DNA from: Saprospiraceae bacterium | GTDB lineage: Bacteria; Bacteroidota; Bacteroidia; Chitinophagales; Saprospiraceae | Direction: 5' to 3' | NCBI GenBank assembly: GCA_016712145.1 | Contig: JADJRO010000001.1 | Coordinates: forward strand, 1,116,001-1,180,000 | Length of the DNA: 64,000 nucleotides | Part shown: one piece after another, positions 1-8,268 of the stretch | Position numbering within the stretch: the stretch's first letter is position 1 | Layout: the number at the start of each line of letters is the position of its first letter | Notes under the pieces: generated by a model | What the model was told of the DNA's origin: nothing | The model's database searches: none | Seen by the model: the letters and a program-made list of their open reading frames with translations, nothing else | Position numbers and translations under genes: made by a program

Positions 1-69
1 AATAAAATTCAAATTAAAATCAGTATCCTTAATTAAAAATTCACCTCCATTTAATAGCAACGCACTCAT
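1..69 (-). CDS. Acyl-CoA dehydrogenase, N-terminal fragment cut by window edge
   Basis: The minus strand from an ATG at 67-69 reads open to the window edge for 23 codons, starting MSALLLNGGEFLIKDTDFN. The stretch GGEFLIKDT resembles the extreme N-terminus of the acyl-CoA dehydrogenases common in Bacteroidota, which carry a GGEFLI segment just before the first alpha-helical domain. If so, the enzyme would oxidise acyl-CoA to enoyl-CoA with FAD in beta-oxidation. Only 23 residues are visible, so the assignment rests on one motif. It lies downstream of, and on the same strand as, the saccharopine dehydrogenase-like gene, with a gap of about 156 bases. Confidence 0.55.
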   Translation of the reverse strand, partial: MSALLLNGGEFLIKDTDFNLNFI

Positions 70-225
70 GTTTGATCTTATTAATCGGAAAAAACCATCC
101 GTATTAATAAAACGAAAATACAAGCGAATAGATGTACAAGTAGAAAGGTATTTTTGGAATGCCTGACTACATATTCGTTTTTGAATGGTAGATTCAATAA
201 CAAACAAGACCTTAAAGGAAAGCGC

Positions 226-1392
226 TTAAACTAATTCTCTATATTTCTTTTGATTAAAAACCATTTGAACAAATGAACCGGATAAGAATTCCTGTGTATC
301 AATTTGGGATTGAAGCATTGGACCTTTATACTTTCCAGACAATAACATTCTGGCAGCTTCCAACATAGGAGCAGCCGTTGTTGTTTGGATGGCTTTTAAT
401 TTATGGCTTCCCACAAAAGAAGGTTCAATGCGAAGACTACGCTCTTTGATGCGAATGGAACCCGAAACATCTTTTCCAATGATCCCAACATATAAAACTA
501 TAAGGTCCTCATCAACATTGGGGATTACTTGTTTCATTTTATCTAACAGTGCAATTTCAGGATTGGGTTGCGATCCGATTTCGGCCAACTGATTTTTAAC
601 CCATTGGTAATGCCCTGGATATCGAATGGTTTTATAATCCAGATTGCGAACCTTTCCTGAAAAATAATCAGGTAAATCAGCAGCCCCTCCACTGGTAAAA
701 TCATCTTCATAATGAATGCCGTCTATTAATATATCAGTAGTTTCTGTAAGGGAGGGAATGGTCGTTTTAATTCCATTGCGAATTACAATGGCATCTTTTA
801 CGTATTCTGTTGCAACACCAATAGGACTCCAGGTAAACCCATAATAATGTGGGTTGGTAGTAATCCGAGTCAAAGCTCCTACTTTCATAGCAATATGGTC
901 TACCTGTTGATCCCCATACTGTAACACAAAATCCTTATATAAATGATTGGCAAGAATATTAACATATCCTGGAGCCAAACCGGATTGTAGGATAAATCCA
1001 GTTTCAGCATCTTTTGCTAATTCAAGAATTTGATTGGTTTCATCCACATATTCGGTAAGATTCACATAGTGCAACTTGTATTTTTTTGCAAAAGCAGCCA
1101 TTTTGGGTGCTTCTGAACCTGGAAGGCAATCCAATAGAATGTCTGCAGATTTTAAAATGTAGTCCATATGTTCCGAAACAACATCCTGTTTTATTTCAAA
1201 GGATTCAATATTAACGAGACTAGAGGCTCCCTTTTGAATCCATTGACATGCTTCTTCTGCAATATCAAGCTGGATGTCTCCAATAAAAATTTCACAATCA
1301 AAATCAGGTTGTTCAGCCATAATCAAGCCTGCAGCACGTCCAATTCCACCAGCTCCGGCAATGATCACTTTGTGTTTTATATACATGTTCAA
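226..1392 (-). CDS. Saccharopine dehydrogenase family NAD(P)-binding protein
   Basis: The 388-residue protein begins with a Rossmann dinucleotide-binding segment (KVIIAGAGGIGRAAG, residues 8-22), followed by an acidic strand end (FIGDIQ) as in NAD(P)-binding folds. The central and C-terminal parts (PGYVNILANHL, TSGGAADLPDYF) fit the saccharopine dehydrogenase / homospermidine-synthase-like superfamily. Members act on amino-acid adducts in lysine metabolism or are uncharacterised oxidoreductases, so the substrate cannot be named from sequence. Length is normal for the short single-domain members. The start is ATG at 1390-1392; a second ATG six bases in is equally possible. It is divergent from ftsK, with 253 AT-rich bases between them. 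Confidence 0.8.
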   Translation of the reverse strand: MNMYIKHKVIIAGAGGIGRAAGLIMAEQPDFDCEIFIGDIQLDIAEEACQWIQKGASSLVNIESFEIKQDVVSEHMDYILKSADILLDCLPGSEAPKMAAFAKKYKLHYVNLTEYVDETNQILELAKDAETGFILQSGLAPGYVNILANHLYKDFVLQYGDQQVDHIAMKVGALTRITTNPHYYGFTWSPIGVATEYVKDAIVIRNGIKTTIPSLTETTDILIDGIHYEDDFTSGGAADLPDYFSGKVRNLDYKTIRYPGHYQWVKNQLAEIGSQPNPEIALLDKMKQVIPNVDEDLIVLYVGIIGKDVSGSIRIKERSLRIEPSFVGSHKLKAIQTTTAAPMLEAARMLLSGKYKGPMLQSQIDTQEFLSGSFVQMVFNQKKYRELV

Positions 1393-1645
1393 TCGATTTA
1401 GACTGCAAAATTAAAAATGCCAACCCAGTGCGAGCCAAACTTGGGAACAATTAACATATAAAAGGGATTGAATGTATTGATATTACACATTATTAATATT
1501 ATATATATGTATTTTTAAAACATATTATTAATATTTGTAATATTTAAAATGCAGATTAATAGCAAAAAATAAATAATTTTTTAGTGTAATATGTAAAAAA
1601 CACATACATTAGCGTCTGATTTAATATATAATCTACTATAGTCCT

Positions 1646-4117
1646 ATGGCGCGGTCAAAAAAGAATAAAGAGACTGCCTGGCAATCCTTTGTCGCCATGT
1701 TAAAAGATGAACGTCTCTCCAAAATTATTGCCATCCTCTGTTTTATGATGGCACTGTTTATCCTGGTTTCCTCTATTTCCTATTTCTTTACCTGGAAAGC
1801 AGATCAGGATAAGATTTTTAGCTATTCCTGGCACATCTTATTTAACTCTAAAGTAAACATTGCCAATAGTTTAGGCAAGTTGGGCGCATTGAGTTCGCAT
1901 TTCTTATTTTATTATGGATTCGGCATTGCTGCCCTCCTCATTGTGCCAATTATAATCCATTTAGGATTCCGGTTTTTACATCGGTCCGGCTGGCTATCCT
2001 TCCTAAGATTTACAACCCATACGTTGGTGATCATGTCACTTTTATCTATGATCTTTTATTATGTGTTTCAAAATTGGAGTTTCCCCTATGGAGGAGCTTT
2101 TGGCGCACGAAATTGTTTGTGGATGGAAGGAATCATGGGACCTATTGGAGCAGGCTTGGGTTTGGTTTTTGGATTAATTGCACTTGTTGTATGGTATTAC
2201 AACCCAAATTTGCAGAACTTTCAAGCCGATGCGGTTGGCCACACCGCAGTTTCGTCGATGTGGAATGCTGATTGGTTTAATTTTAAAAGCGCATTTCAAA
2301 ACGTTACGAATGATGGCGGCCACAATCCGGAGCAGTTTTTAAAAACTACTCCAAATCCAACACCGCAGCAAAAACCTATCATGGTAGACTGGAGTGAACA
2401 TCCAGACCAGGATGATCTTTTGGCATCATTGGCACCAAAAGAAGACAAACCAAGCCAAACACCAGACCTTGAAATTGCCATTTCTGATCCCACAGATTTT
2501 CTAATGGAACCCCCTGTAAGAGCAACAGAACAAAGCGATCATCAGTTTTTCCCACAAGCCGTCTCAGTAGATGACGACGGCTGGGAAGCTGAGGATCTTA
2601 CGCCCTATGACCACAAAGCAAATCTTTCAGGATACAAAGCCCCTCAGCTTGACTTACTCCATGATTATTCGGATCAAAAATTTGAAATTGATCGCGAAGA
2701 ATTGGAAACCAATAAAAATTTAATTATTGCAACACTTCAACATTATAAAATTGAAATTCAAAAAATAAAAGCAACCATCGGACCAACGGTAACTCTTTAT
2801 GAAATTGTTCCCGCTCCGGGTGTACGGATTTCCCGGATCAAAAGCCTAGAAGATGACATTGCTTTAAGTTTATCAGCTCAAGGCATTCGAATTATTGCAC
2901 CCATTCCAGGCAAAGGCACGATTGGGATTGAAGTAGCAAACAAAAATCGCCAGACTGTTGCTTTAAAAGAATTGCTTCGTTCAGAACGATTTAATGATCA
3001 AAAATTAGAATTGCCAATTGCATTGGGTAAAAATATTTCAAATGAAGTAATCGTTGCGGATCTTACCAAAATGCCTCACCTATTAATTGCTGGTGCAACA
3101 GGTCAGGGAAAATCTGTAGGGATCAATGCCATCCTGATGTCTTTACTTTACCGCAAACATCCATCTGAAGTAAAGTTGGTCTTAATAGATCCTAAAAAGG
3201 TAGAGTTGCCAATTTATTCTGAAATCAGCAAACACTTTTTAGCTCAATTACCAAATTCAGATGAAGCCATTATCACGGATAACTCCAAAGTTATTTATAC
3301 ACTCAATTCGTTGTGCATTGAAATGGATCAACGTTATGGTTTATTAAAAATGGCTCGTGTTAGAAACATTCTAGAGTACAATGACAAATTTACCAAACGC
3401 AGATTAAACCCTGAAAAAGGACATAAGTACTTGCCCTACATCGTACTTGTAATCGATGAATTTGCCGATTTGATCATGACGGCAGGAAAAGAAGTAGAAA
3501 TGCCCCTGGGTCGTTTAGCGCAATTGGCTCGTGCTGTAGGTATTCATTTAATTATTGCAACACAGAGGCCTTCCGTAAAAATTATAACAGGTTTGATAAA
3601 AGCAAACTTCCCGGGAAGAATCGCATTTAAAGTTTCTTCTAATATTGACTCCCGCACCATTCTGGACTATGGAGGAGCAGAACGTTTAATTGGACGTGGA
3701 GATATGCTATTTAATGTAGGTTCCGATATGATTCGTTTACAATGTGCTTATGTTGACACACCGGAAGTTGAACGGGTAATTAAATTTATAGGAAATCAAC
3801 AAAGCTACGGTACGCCCTACTTGCTTCCTGAATATAAAGGTGACGAAAACGATAACGACAATGGAGGTTCATCAATAAACATAAACGATTTAGATGAAAA
3901 CTTTTTTGAAGCAGCACGCCTCGTCGTTCAGTCTCAACATGGAAGTACCAGTATGATTCAACGCCGAATGAAACTTGGATACAATCGTGCAGGTCGTATC
4001 ATGGATCAACTTGAAAGCCTTGGAATTGTAAGCACCGGGGAAGGAAGTAAACCAAGGGAAGTTTTGGTATTTACAGAACCTGAATTGGATAATATCCTAT
4101 CTAAATTGAAACGCTAA
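1646..4117 (+). CDS. ftsK: DNA translocase FtsK/SpoIIIE family
   Basis: The 823-residue septal DNA pump couples chromosome segregation to division. Four hydrophobic segments lie at about residues 28-50, 84-108, 123-143 and 164-184. A Pro/Asp/Glu-rich linker runs to about residue 350. The RecA-like motor carries Walker A (GATGQGKS, residues 483-490) and Walker B (IVLVIDEFADL). A winged-helix gamma domain (TSMIQRRMKLGYNRAGRIMDQ) at the C-terminus reads KOPS-type sequences in the family. The linker is short compared with E. coli FtsK, as is usual in Bacteroidota. The ATG at 1646 has no obvious Shine-Dalgarno. A Rho-independent terminator follows at 4203-4230. Confidence 0.96.
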   Translation: MARSKKNKETAWQSFVAMLKDERLSKIIAILCFMMALFILVSSISYFFTWKADQDKIFSYSWHILFNSKVNIANSLGKLGALSSHFLFYYGFGIAALLIVPIIIHLGFRFLHRSGWLSFLRFTTHTLVIMSLLSMIFYYVFQNWSFPYGGAFGARNCLWMEGIMGPIGAGLGLVFGLIALVVWYYNPNLQNFQADAVGHTAVSSMWNADWFNFKSAFQNVTNDGGHNPEQFLKTTPNPTPQQKPIMVDWSEHPDQDDLLASLAPKEDKPSQTPDLEIAISDPTDFLMEPPVRATEQSDHQFFPQAVSVDDDGWEAEDLTPYDHKANLSGYKAPQLDLLHDYSDQKFEIDREELETNKNLIIATLQHYKIEIQKIKATIGPTVTLYEIVPAPGVRISRIKSLEDDIALSLSAQGIRIIAPIPGKGTIGIEVANKNRQTVALKELLRSERFNDQKLELPIALGKNISNEVIVADLTKMPHLLIAGATGQGKSVGINAILMSLLYRKHPSEVKLVLIDPKKVELPIYSEISKHFLAQLPNSDEAIITDNSKVIYTLNSLCIEMDQRYGLLKMARVRNILEYNDKFTKRRLNPEKGHKYLPYIVLVIDEFADLIMTAGKEVEMPLGRLAQLARAVGIHLIIATQRPSVKIITGLIKANFPGRIAFKVSSNIDSRTILDYGGAERLIGRGDMLFNVGSDMIRLQCAYVDTPEVERVIKFIGNQQSYGTPYLLPEYKGDENDNDNGGSSININDLDENFFEAARLVVQSQHGSTSMIQRRMKLGYNRAGRIMDQLESLGIVSTGEGSKPREVLVFTEPELDNILSKLKR

Positions 4118-4202
4118 AATGAAAACAGATTACTACACCATACGACTAAAGACTCTCGAAGATCTTTTTTGATTTTCCAACTGAGAATGATAGTAGATTT
4201 TT

Positions 4203-4230
4203 GCCCCTGCTGACCACAGGGGCTTTTTTT
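4203..4230 (+). terminator. Rho-independent terminator after ftsK
   Basis: A perfect 7-bp GC-rich stem (GCCCCTG at 4203-4209 paired with CAGGGGC at 4217-4223) has a 7-base loop and is followed directly by seven T residues (4224-4230). It lies 86 bases after the ftsK stop codon, in the correct orientation. The following sequence to 4336 is AT-rich with several AATTACGAA-like words and no gene. Confidence 0.85.
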
Positions 4231-4336
4231 AAATAGTGATAAAGTGAAAAGACTAGAATTAATTACGAATTACGAATGATTAATTACGAAAAAGGAATGA
4301 AATACGAATCAATAATTAATTTGTGTACAATAAACT

Positions 4337-6604
4337 TTATTTAACGATTAATTTATCAATAGCTACTTGTTCCTGCTTGGCGTTTCTAATACTCAACAGA
4401 TACATCCCGGGTACTAAATTTTCTCTTTCAATTTGAATTGTATTTGATAAAAAGGATTTAGTCCATAATGTTACCTTATTTAGATCTTGACAGCTCAAAA
4501 AATATTTTTCGTATTTATCGCAATTGATTAGGTTTATTACTGCATGCTGAGACATTGGATTAGGTTGAATATTAAATTGCAACTTGCCAACTTGAGTCGA
4601 ATTGATCACCTTAACCTGAATCGGAATACCAACTGTATGGAATTCTTTATTGGTTTTTACAGCATCATTAAAGTCAAAATAAATAAATGCCTCGTTTTCA
4701 ATTTTAATTCCATTTCCTAGTTTCTGTATTGGTTTTATTTTGTAACTAACAAATCCATGAGAAGCTTTTTGATCAATCGCAGAATCGGGTAATAATATAT
4801 TCTGAAAACTAAAATTCAGTTTTCCGGTTGGGTCAATCAACAACTGATATGGATGTGATGAGGATCCCAAAGAAAGCGTGGTTAAATCTAGATTATTGAT
4901 CGGTATTTGATTAGCAATTCTGACATTAAATGCAGTATCCGTGCCCGTATTTTGAAAACGGATTATATATTCCAATTCCTGTGTTTGATCAATATATTTT
5001 CTATCTGATAAACCAACAGGGTATCCGGTTATATCATTTGGATCAAAACTACCCCGTACTTGCAGGCAAAATTTTGAAATAAAAGGTTCGCCTTCATCGA
5101 GATTGTCAATTCTTGAAACTGGGGCCCCTGGAACCGGATTTGCAGAACAAGAGACAATTTCTGTACGAGAAGCTTGTTTATAAGGATTTGAATCATCCTG
5201 CTCGGCTATAAACAATACGCGTGATGCAGTTGGAATTTTAATATTGAATTCTTGGCCGGCATCTAAGACAAACAGCCCCGAAGCAATGGTAGATGCTTTG
5301 AAATTTGAAATGGATTGATCAATAGCTATCCATTTTTTAGGACCCAACATGGCAGCAGTTCCTAAATTTCTTATACGCAATTGAATAGAATCTCCCAAAC
5401 ACAAAGCTGAAGTTTTAATATCCGCATGGGCGGATAGATTGCAGGCAGTATCAGGATAAATATGCGCTTCCGCACAATGAAAATCTCCCAATTTAGTATT
5501 ACAAGAAACTTTAATCCGAATTGTAAATGCTCCAGAAGTATTTTCTTCAAGATCGCCAATTAAGAATCTATATACGTTTCCATTTATACTGGCTACAGGT
5601 TTTCCTGAGCTTATATAAATAAAATTTGTATCCAAAGCAACATCTATGTAGGCATCTTTAGCTGCAATCGTTCCTGAATTTTTATAATACACATAGATGT
5701 CCGATTCAAAACATCTCCTTAAGAACGGAGCTTGAATATCGACCTCCATAAACGGACATTTGCTCAAAGCTTGCAATCCGATATATAAGGTATCATTTAA
5801 ATTATAGGTGCTTGCACTAATTGATTTTATACATGAATTCCAATAGGAATTGCTTGAAGGCACATTAAATTGATAATCACCCTGCTCTATTGGGAATCGG
5901 AAATTTCCATAGGCATCGGTATAGGCAAAATTAATTTTAGAGCCGTTTTCAACTTTTACGATTCGTTTAGGTAGTTCAGTTTCTCCATTATCTTTTACGC
6001 AATTTTTATTTGCATCGTCAAAGACATTGCCTGTAAGTAATTTTGTCGAACTGGTTGCAATGCGTGTGCGGTATAGCCCATTTTTTATTGTCAGCATATA
6101 CAATTTCTGAGCAGGAGAAATGGTCAATGCATTTAAATTATATTTTAAATCAAGATACACATTAAATGTTGCCCCTTGATTGGTGGAAGTATATACTTCT
6201 CCGGTAAGACTTGCGGTAAAAAGGCTTGCAATATTATTACATGCTTGTCCGCTATTTGCATTAAAAAGCAAATTCCCATTGCCATTCAACAAATCAACTT
6301 TTTCCCAGGTGATGCCTTGATCATTGGAACGAATCAAACCACTCCCAAAAGGATCCGGATAAAACATAAAAGCGGTTGAAAACCCATCGCTTAAAATTTG
6401 ATTGGCAATCAAGTCTCCGCCCGGAAATACAAATGACCAATTTAATCCTTGATCCACAGAGCGGAATACCCCATCTCGACCTAATATCAGCAAGGAGCCA
6501 TCTGGAAAAATTCTCAGGTCAATTCCTTCCACACCCAAAATGGATATCCAGGTTTTACCTTGATCCGGAGATCGATATAATTTTTCGTTTTCAAGAAAAT
6601 ACAA
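4337..6604 (-). CDS. C-terminal part of a frameshifted Asp-box / T9SS-sorted secreted protein
   Basis: This 755-residue ORF is the C-terminal two-thirds of a larger secreted protein. Four Asp-box (BNR) motifs come first: RSPDQGKTW, RSVDQGLNW, RSNDQGITW and the weaker TSTNQGATF. A Cna-B/SD-repeat-like module follows (GNVFDDANKNCVKDNGE), then DUF11-like Ig modules with repeated FNVRI/FRFQNTG text. The protein ends in a type A T9SS sorting domain (PNPMSQHAVIN ... PGMYLLSI ... KLIVK). The apparent TTG start at 6602-6604 is not a true start. The frame is open upstream to the T6 run at 6664-6669, where restoring one base joins it to the ORF ending at 6661. The mature protein would act at the cell surface or outside the cell. 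Confidence 0.8.
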   Translation of the reverse strand: MYFLENEKLYRSPDQGKTWISILGVEGIDLRIFPDGSLLILGRDGVFRSVDQGLNWSFVFPGGDLIANQILSDGFSTAFMFYPDPFGSGLIRSNDQGITWEKVDLLNGNGNLLFNANSGQACNNIASLFTASLTGEVYTSTNQGATFNVYLDLKYNLNALTISPAQKLYMLTIKNGLYRTRIATSSTKLLTGNVFDDANKNCVKDNGETELPKRIVKVENGSKINFAYTDAYGNFRFPIEQGDYQFNVPSSNSYWNSCIKSISASTYNLNDTLYIGLQALSKCPFMEVDIQAPFLRRCFESDIYVYYKNSGTIAAKDAYIDVALDTNFIYISSGKPVASINGNVYRFLIGDLEENTSGAFTIRIKVSCNTKLGDFHCAEAHIYPDTACNLSAHADIKTSALCLGDSIQLRIRNLGTAAMLGPKKWIAIDQSISNFKASTIASGLFVLDAGQEFNIKIPTASRVLFIAEQDDSNPYKQASRTEIVSCSANPVPGAPVSRIDNLDEGEPFISKFCLQVRGSFDPNDITGYPVGLSDRKYIDQTQELEYIIRFQNTGTDTAFNVRIANQIPINNLDLTTLSLGSSSHPYQLLIDPTGKLNFSFQNILLPDSAIDQKASHGFVSYKIKPIQKLGNGIKIENEAFIYFDFNDAVKTNKEFHTVGIPIQVKVINSTQVGKLQFNIQPNPMSQHAVINLINCDKYEKYFLSCQDLNKVTLWTKSFLSNTIQIERENLVPGMYLLSIRNAKQEQVAIDKLIVK

Positions 6605-6660
6605 GGTGTTCGTTGCATGATGGTAGTAGATCTTATTTCCAACTCCATAGTTACTGTTTT

Positions 6661-7110
6661 TTATTTTTTGCCACTTGCATTTACATCCGAAAAATAATAG
6701 ATGCCATCATTATTTAAAAAATAGTAATCCTTATCCATCACTTGAATTCGTTCGAATTTAGAAGCGTATTCAAAGTCAAACTCTCCAAATAACAATGGAT
6801 TCCAAACGAGTCCGCCATCTTCTGAATAAAAAAGACCATCTACTGTCAGTGCAAAAATTTTAGATTCTGAAATAAAATCTACTTCAAGCGGTGTTGCGAA
6901 ATCGATGCCTTGAGCAGAAAAACTCCAGGACGCCCCATTGTTATCAGAACGATATAAACTACCTGAATACAGCAAGCCAAAAACTGCGCCATTCGTTGTT
7001 GCAGCAAATGTGCGGATGTATCGATTAAGAATTGGATTCGAAAAGAGGGGCAAAAAATTATCTCCATAATCATCCGAATAATAGGCTGCATATTTTTCAA
7101 AAGCAAACAA
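6661..7110 (-). pseudogene. Middle fragment of the frameshifted Asp-box protein
   Basis: This ORF carries two Asp-box motifs (RSDNNGASW, YSEDGGLVW) and ends at a TAA generated where the frame slips in a T6 run (plus strand 6664-6669). Its 5' end overlaps the upstream ORF in a different frame. The in-frame sequence FEKYAAYYSDDYGDNF joins the upstream protein if one base is restored in the A4 run at 7099-7102. The nominal start is a TTG with no start signal. It is best read as the middle of one 1,175-residue protein, not as a gene of its own. Confidence 0.75.
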
Positions 7111-7862
7111 TCTCCTGTTTTAGAAACAGCCATTTCCACATAAGTATCCTCCCCTGCGGATACCCCAATGGTCCGTATTAAATTGCCCGATTGGTCGAAC
7201 TTCCAAATTTGTCCTTTACCGGACACCAATACCAGACCATTGCTGGTTGAAATAATTTCTTTAGATCCATCTCCGAAATCATCGAAATAAAATGGCAGCC
7301 AGTTTAATCCGCCGTCATTGGATACATAGATGTTTTGATTGCCAATTGCATACACTTGATCCGTATAGCTGTTGTAATAAAATGCATCGACGTCAGTTTG
7401 CAAGACAGCAATCCAGCTTTGTCCATTATTGATTGAACGATAGACTTTTTCGTAATCTGAAACCAATAAAACCCCATTTGGCAATGCATTGACATTAACA
7501 ATCGCCTCAGCAGTAGGACTATTGAGTCCTGACCAGGACTGTCCGTCGTTTACAGACACATATAAATTCTTGCCAGCGGCCCCATAAAGATTGCCATTAT
7601 ATGCTACCGTAAACGGGTCGTACACTTGTCTGGCTGCAGGAGTCGGCATTTTTTTCCATGTGGCGCCACCGTCAACAGAACGAAACAATACGGCCAGATC
7701 ATCGTCTTCAAATAAGCGTTGAAACAGAATGCCATTTTTCCCTTCATAAACCTTTGAGCCTCCGCCATAAGGTCCGTTCAATCGTTCATAATTTTGGGCA
7801 CTTAATGATGTATGAAAAAGTAATAAGCACCAGAATAAACTTACGGGAATAAAGATTCTCAT
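6879..7862 (-). CDS. N-terminal part of frameshifted Asp-box secreted protein, with signal peptide
   Basis: The start is the ATG at 7860-7862, because it gives a clean signal peptide (MRIFIPVSLFWCLLLFHTSLSAQ, shown here as MRIFIPV...SLSAQ, about 22 residues, cleavage before Gln). An upstream in-frame start at 7997 would add 45 residues with no purpose. Four Asp-box repeats follow (SVDGGATW, SVNDGQSW, SINNGQSW, SNDGGLNW), typical of sialidase-like or Vps10-like beta-propellers. The last ~70 codons, below about 7100, are out-of-frame nonsense after a lost base in the A4 run at 7099-7102. With both frameshifts corrected the span 4337-7862 is exactly 1,176 codons. A function beyond a secreted propeller cannot be assigned. 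Confidence 0.75.
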   Translation of the reverse strand: MRIFIPVSLFWCLLLFHTSLSAQNYERLNGPYGGGSKVYEGKNGILFQRLFEDDDLAVLFRSVDGGATWKKMPTPAARQVYDPFTVAYNGNLYGAAGKNLYVSVNDGQSWSGLNSPTAEAIVNVNALPNGVLLVSDYEKVYRSINNGQSWIAVLQTDVDAFYYNSYTDQVYAIGNQNIYVSNDGGLNWLPFYFDDFGDGSKEIISTSNGLVLVSGKGQIWKFDQSGNLIRTIGVSAGEDTYVEMAVSKTGDCLLLKNMQPIIRMIMEIIFCPSFRIQFLIDTSAHLLQQRMAQFLACCIQVVYIVLITMGRPGVFLLKASISQHRLK

Positions 7863-8268
7863 AATTGATTTTTTTTTTGTGGGTGATAAAGACGTGCTAA
7901 AATAAGAAATAACAACAACAAATAAAAACATTCCTTTGTATAAAGCCCCATCATCACAACAGGTACTTTCCTTCAAGATTTTTAACTGTTGCAACAAATA
8001 TATAAATAATTTATGCTTGAATAAAGGGTAATTTTATCTAAATGTCTAAAGATGAATTGGTCAAAGCAACAAATTGCAGATGAGCTAAATGTCTATAGTA
8101 GTAATATTTTTCGTGAATTAAAGCTCAATTCATAAAAAGGATGCTATAAGTAATATGCTTATAATCAAATAATTGTGAGATCTGACCGGGACGCAATAAA
8201 TACAATACCTACAAGTTGATTCTTGAATGGATTAAAAATATAATCAATTTTAAAAAAGGATTAGTAAT
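7863..8268. other. Intergenic region with a transposase remnant
   Basis: This ~400-base gap separates two divergent secreted-protein genes. It contains a T10 run at 7869-7878 just before the leftward gene, and a 27-codon open frame at 8052-8135 resembling an IS30-type helix-turn-helix, listed separately. The rest is AT-rich and no other gene, stem-loop or convincing promoter was found. Confidence 0.6.
8052..8135 (+). pseudogene. IS30-like transposase HTH remnant (27 codons)
   Basis: ATG at 8052 opens a 27-codon frame ending in TAA at 8133-8135. The product contains QQIADELNVYSSNIFRELKL followed by NS. In IS30-family transposases the N-terminal helix-turn-helix typically reads like QIAxxLGxxxSTISRELKRNS, and the fragment matches it in length, order and the terminal RELK-NS. 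No DDE catalytic domain follows and no terminal repeats are visible, so this is a decayed remnant. It lies upstream of the WAVG-repeat gene. Confidence 0.5.
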
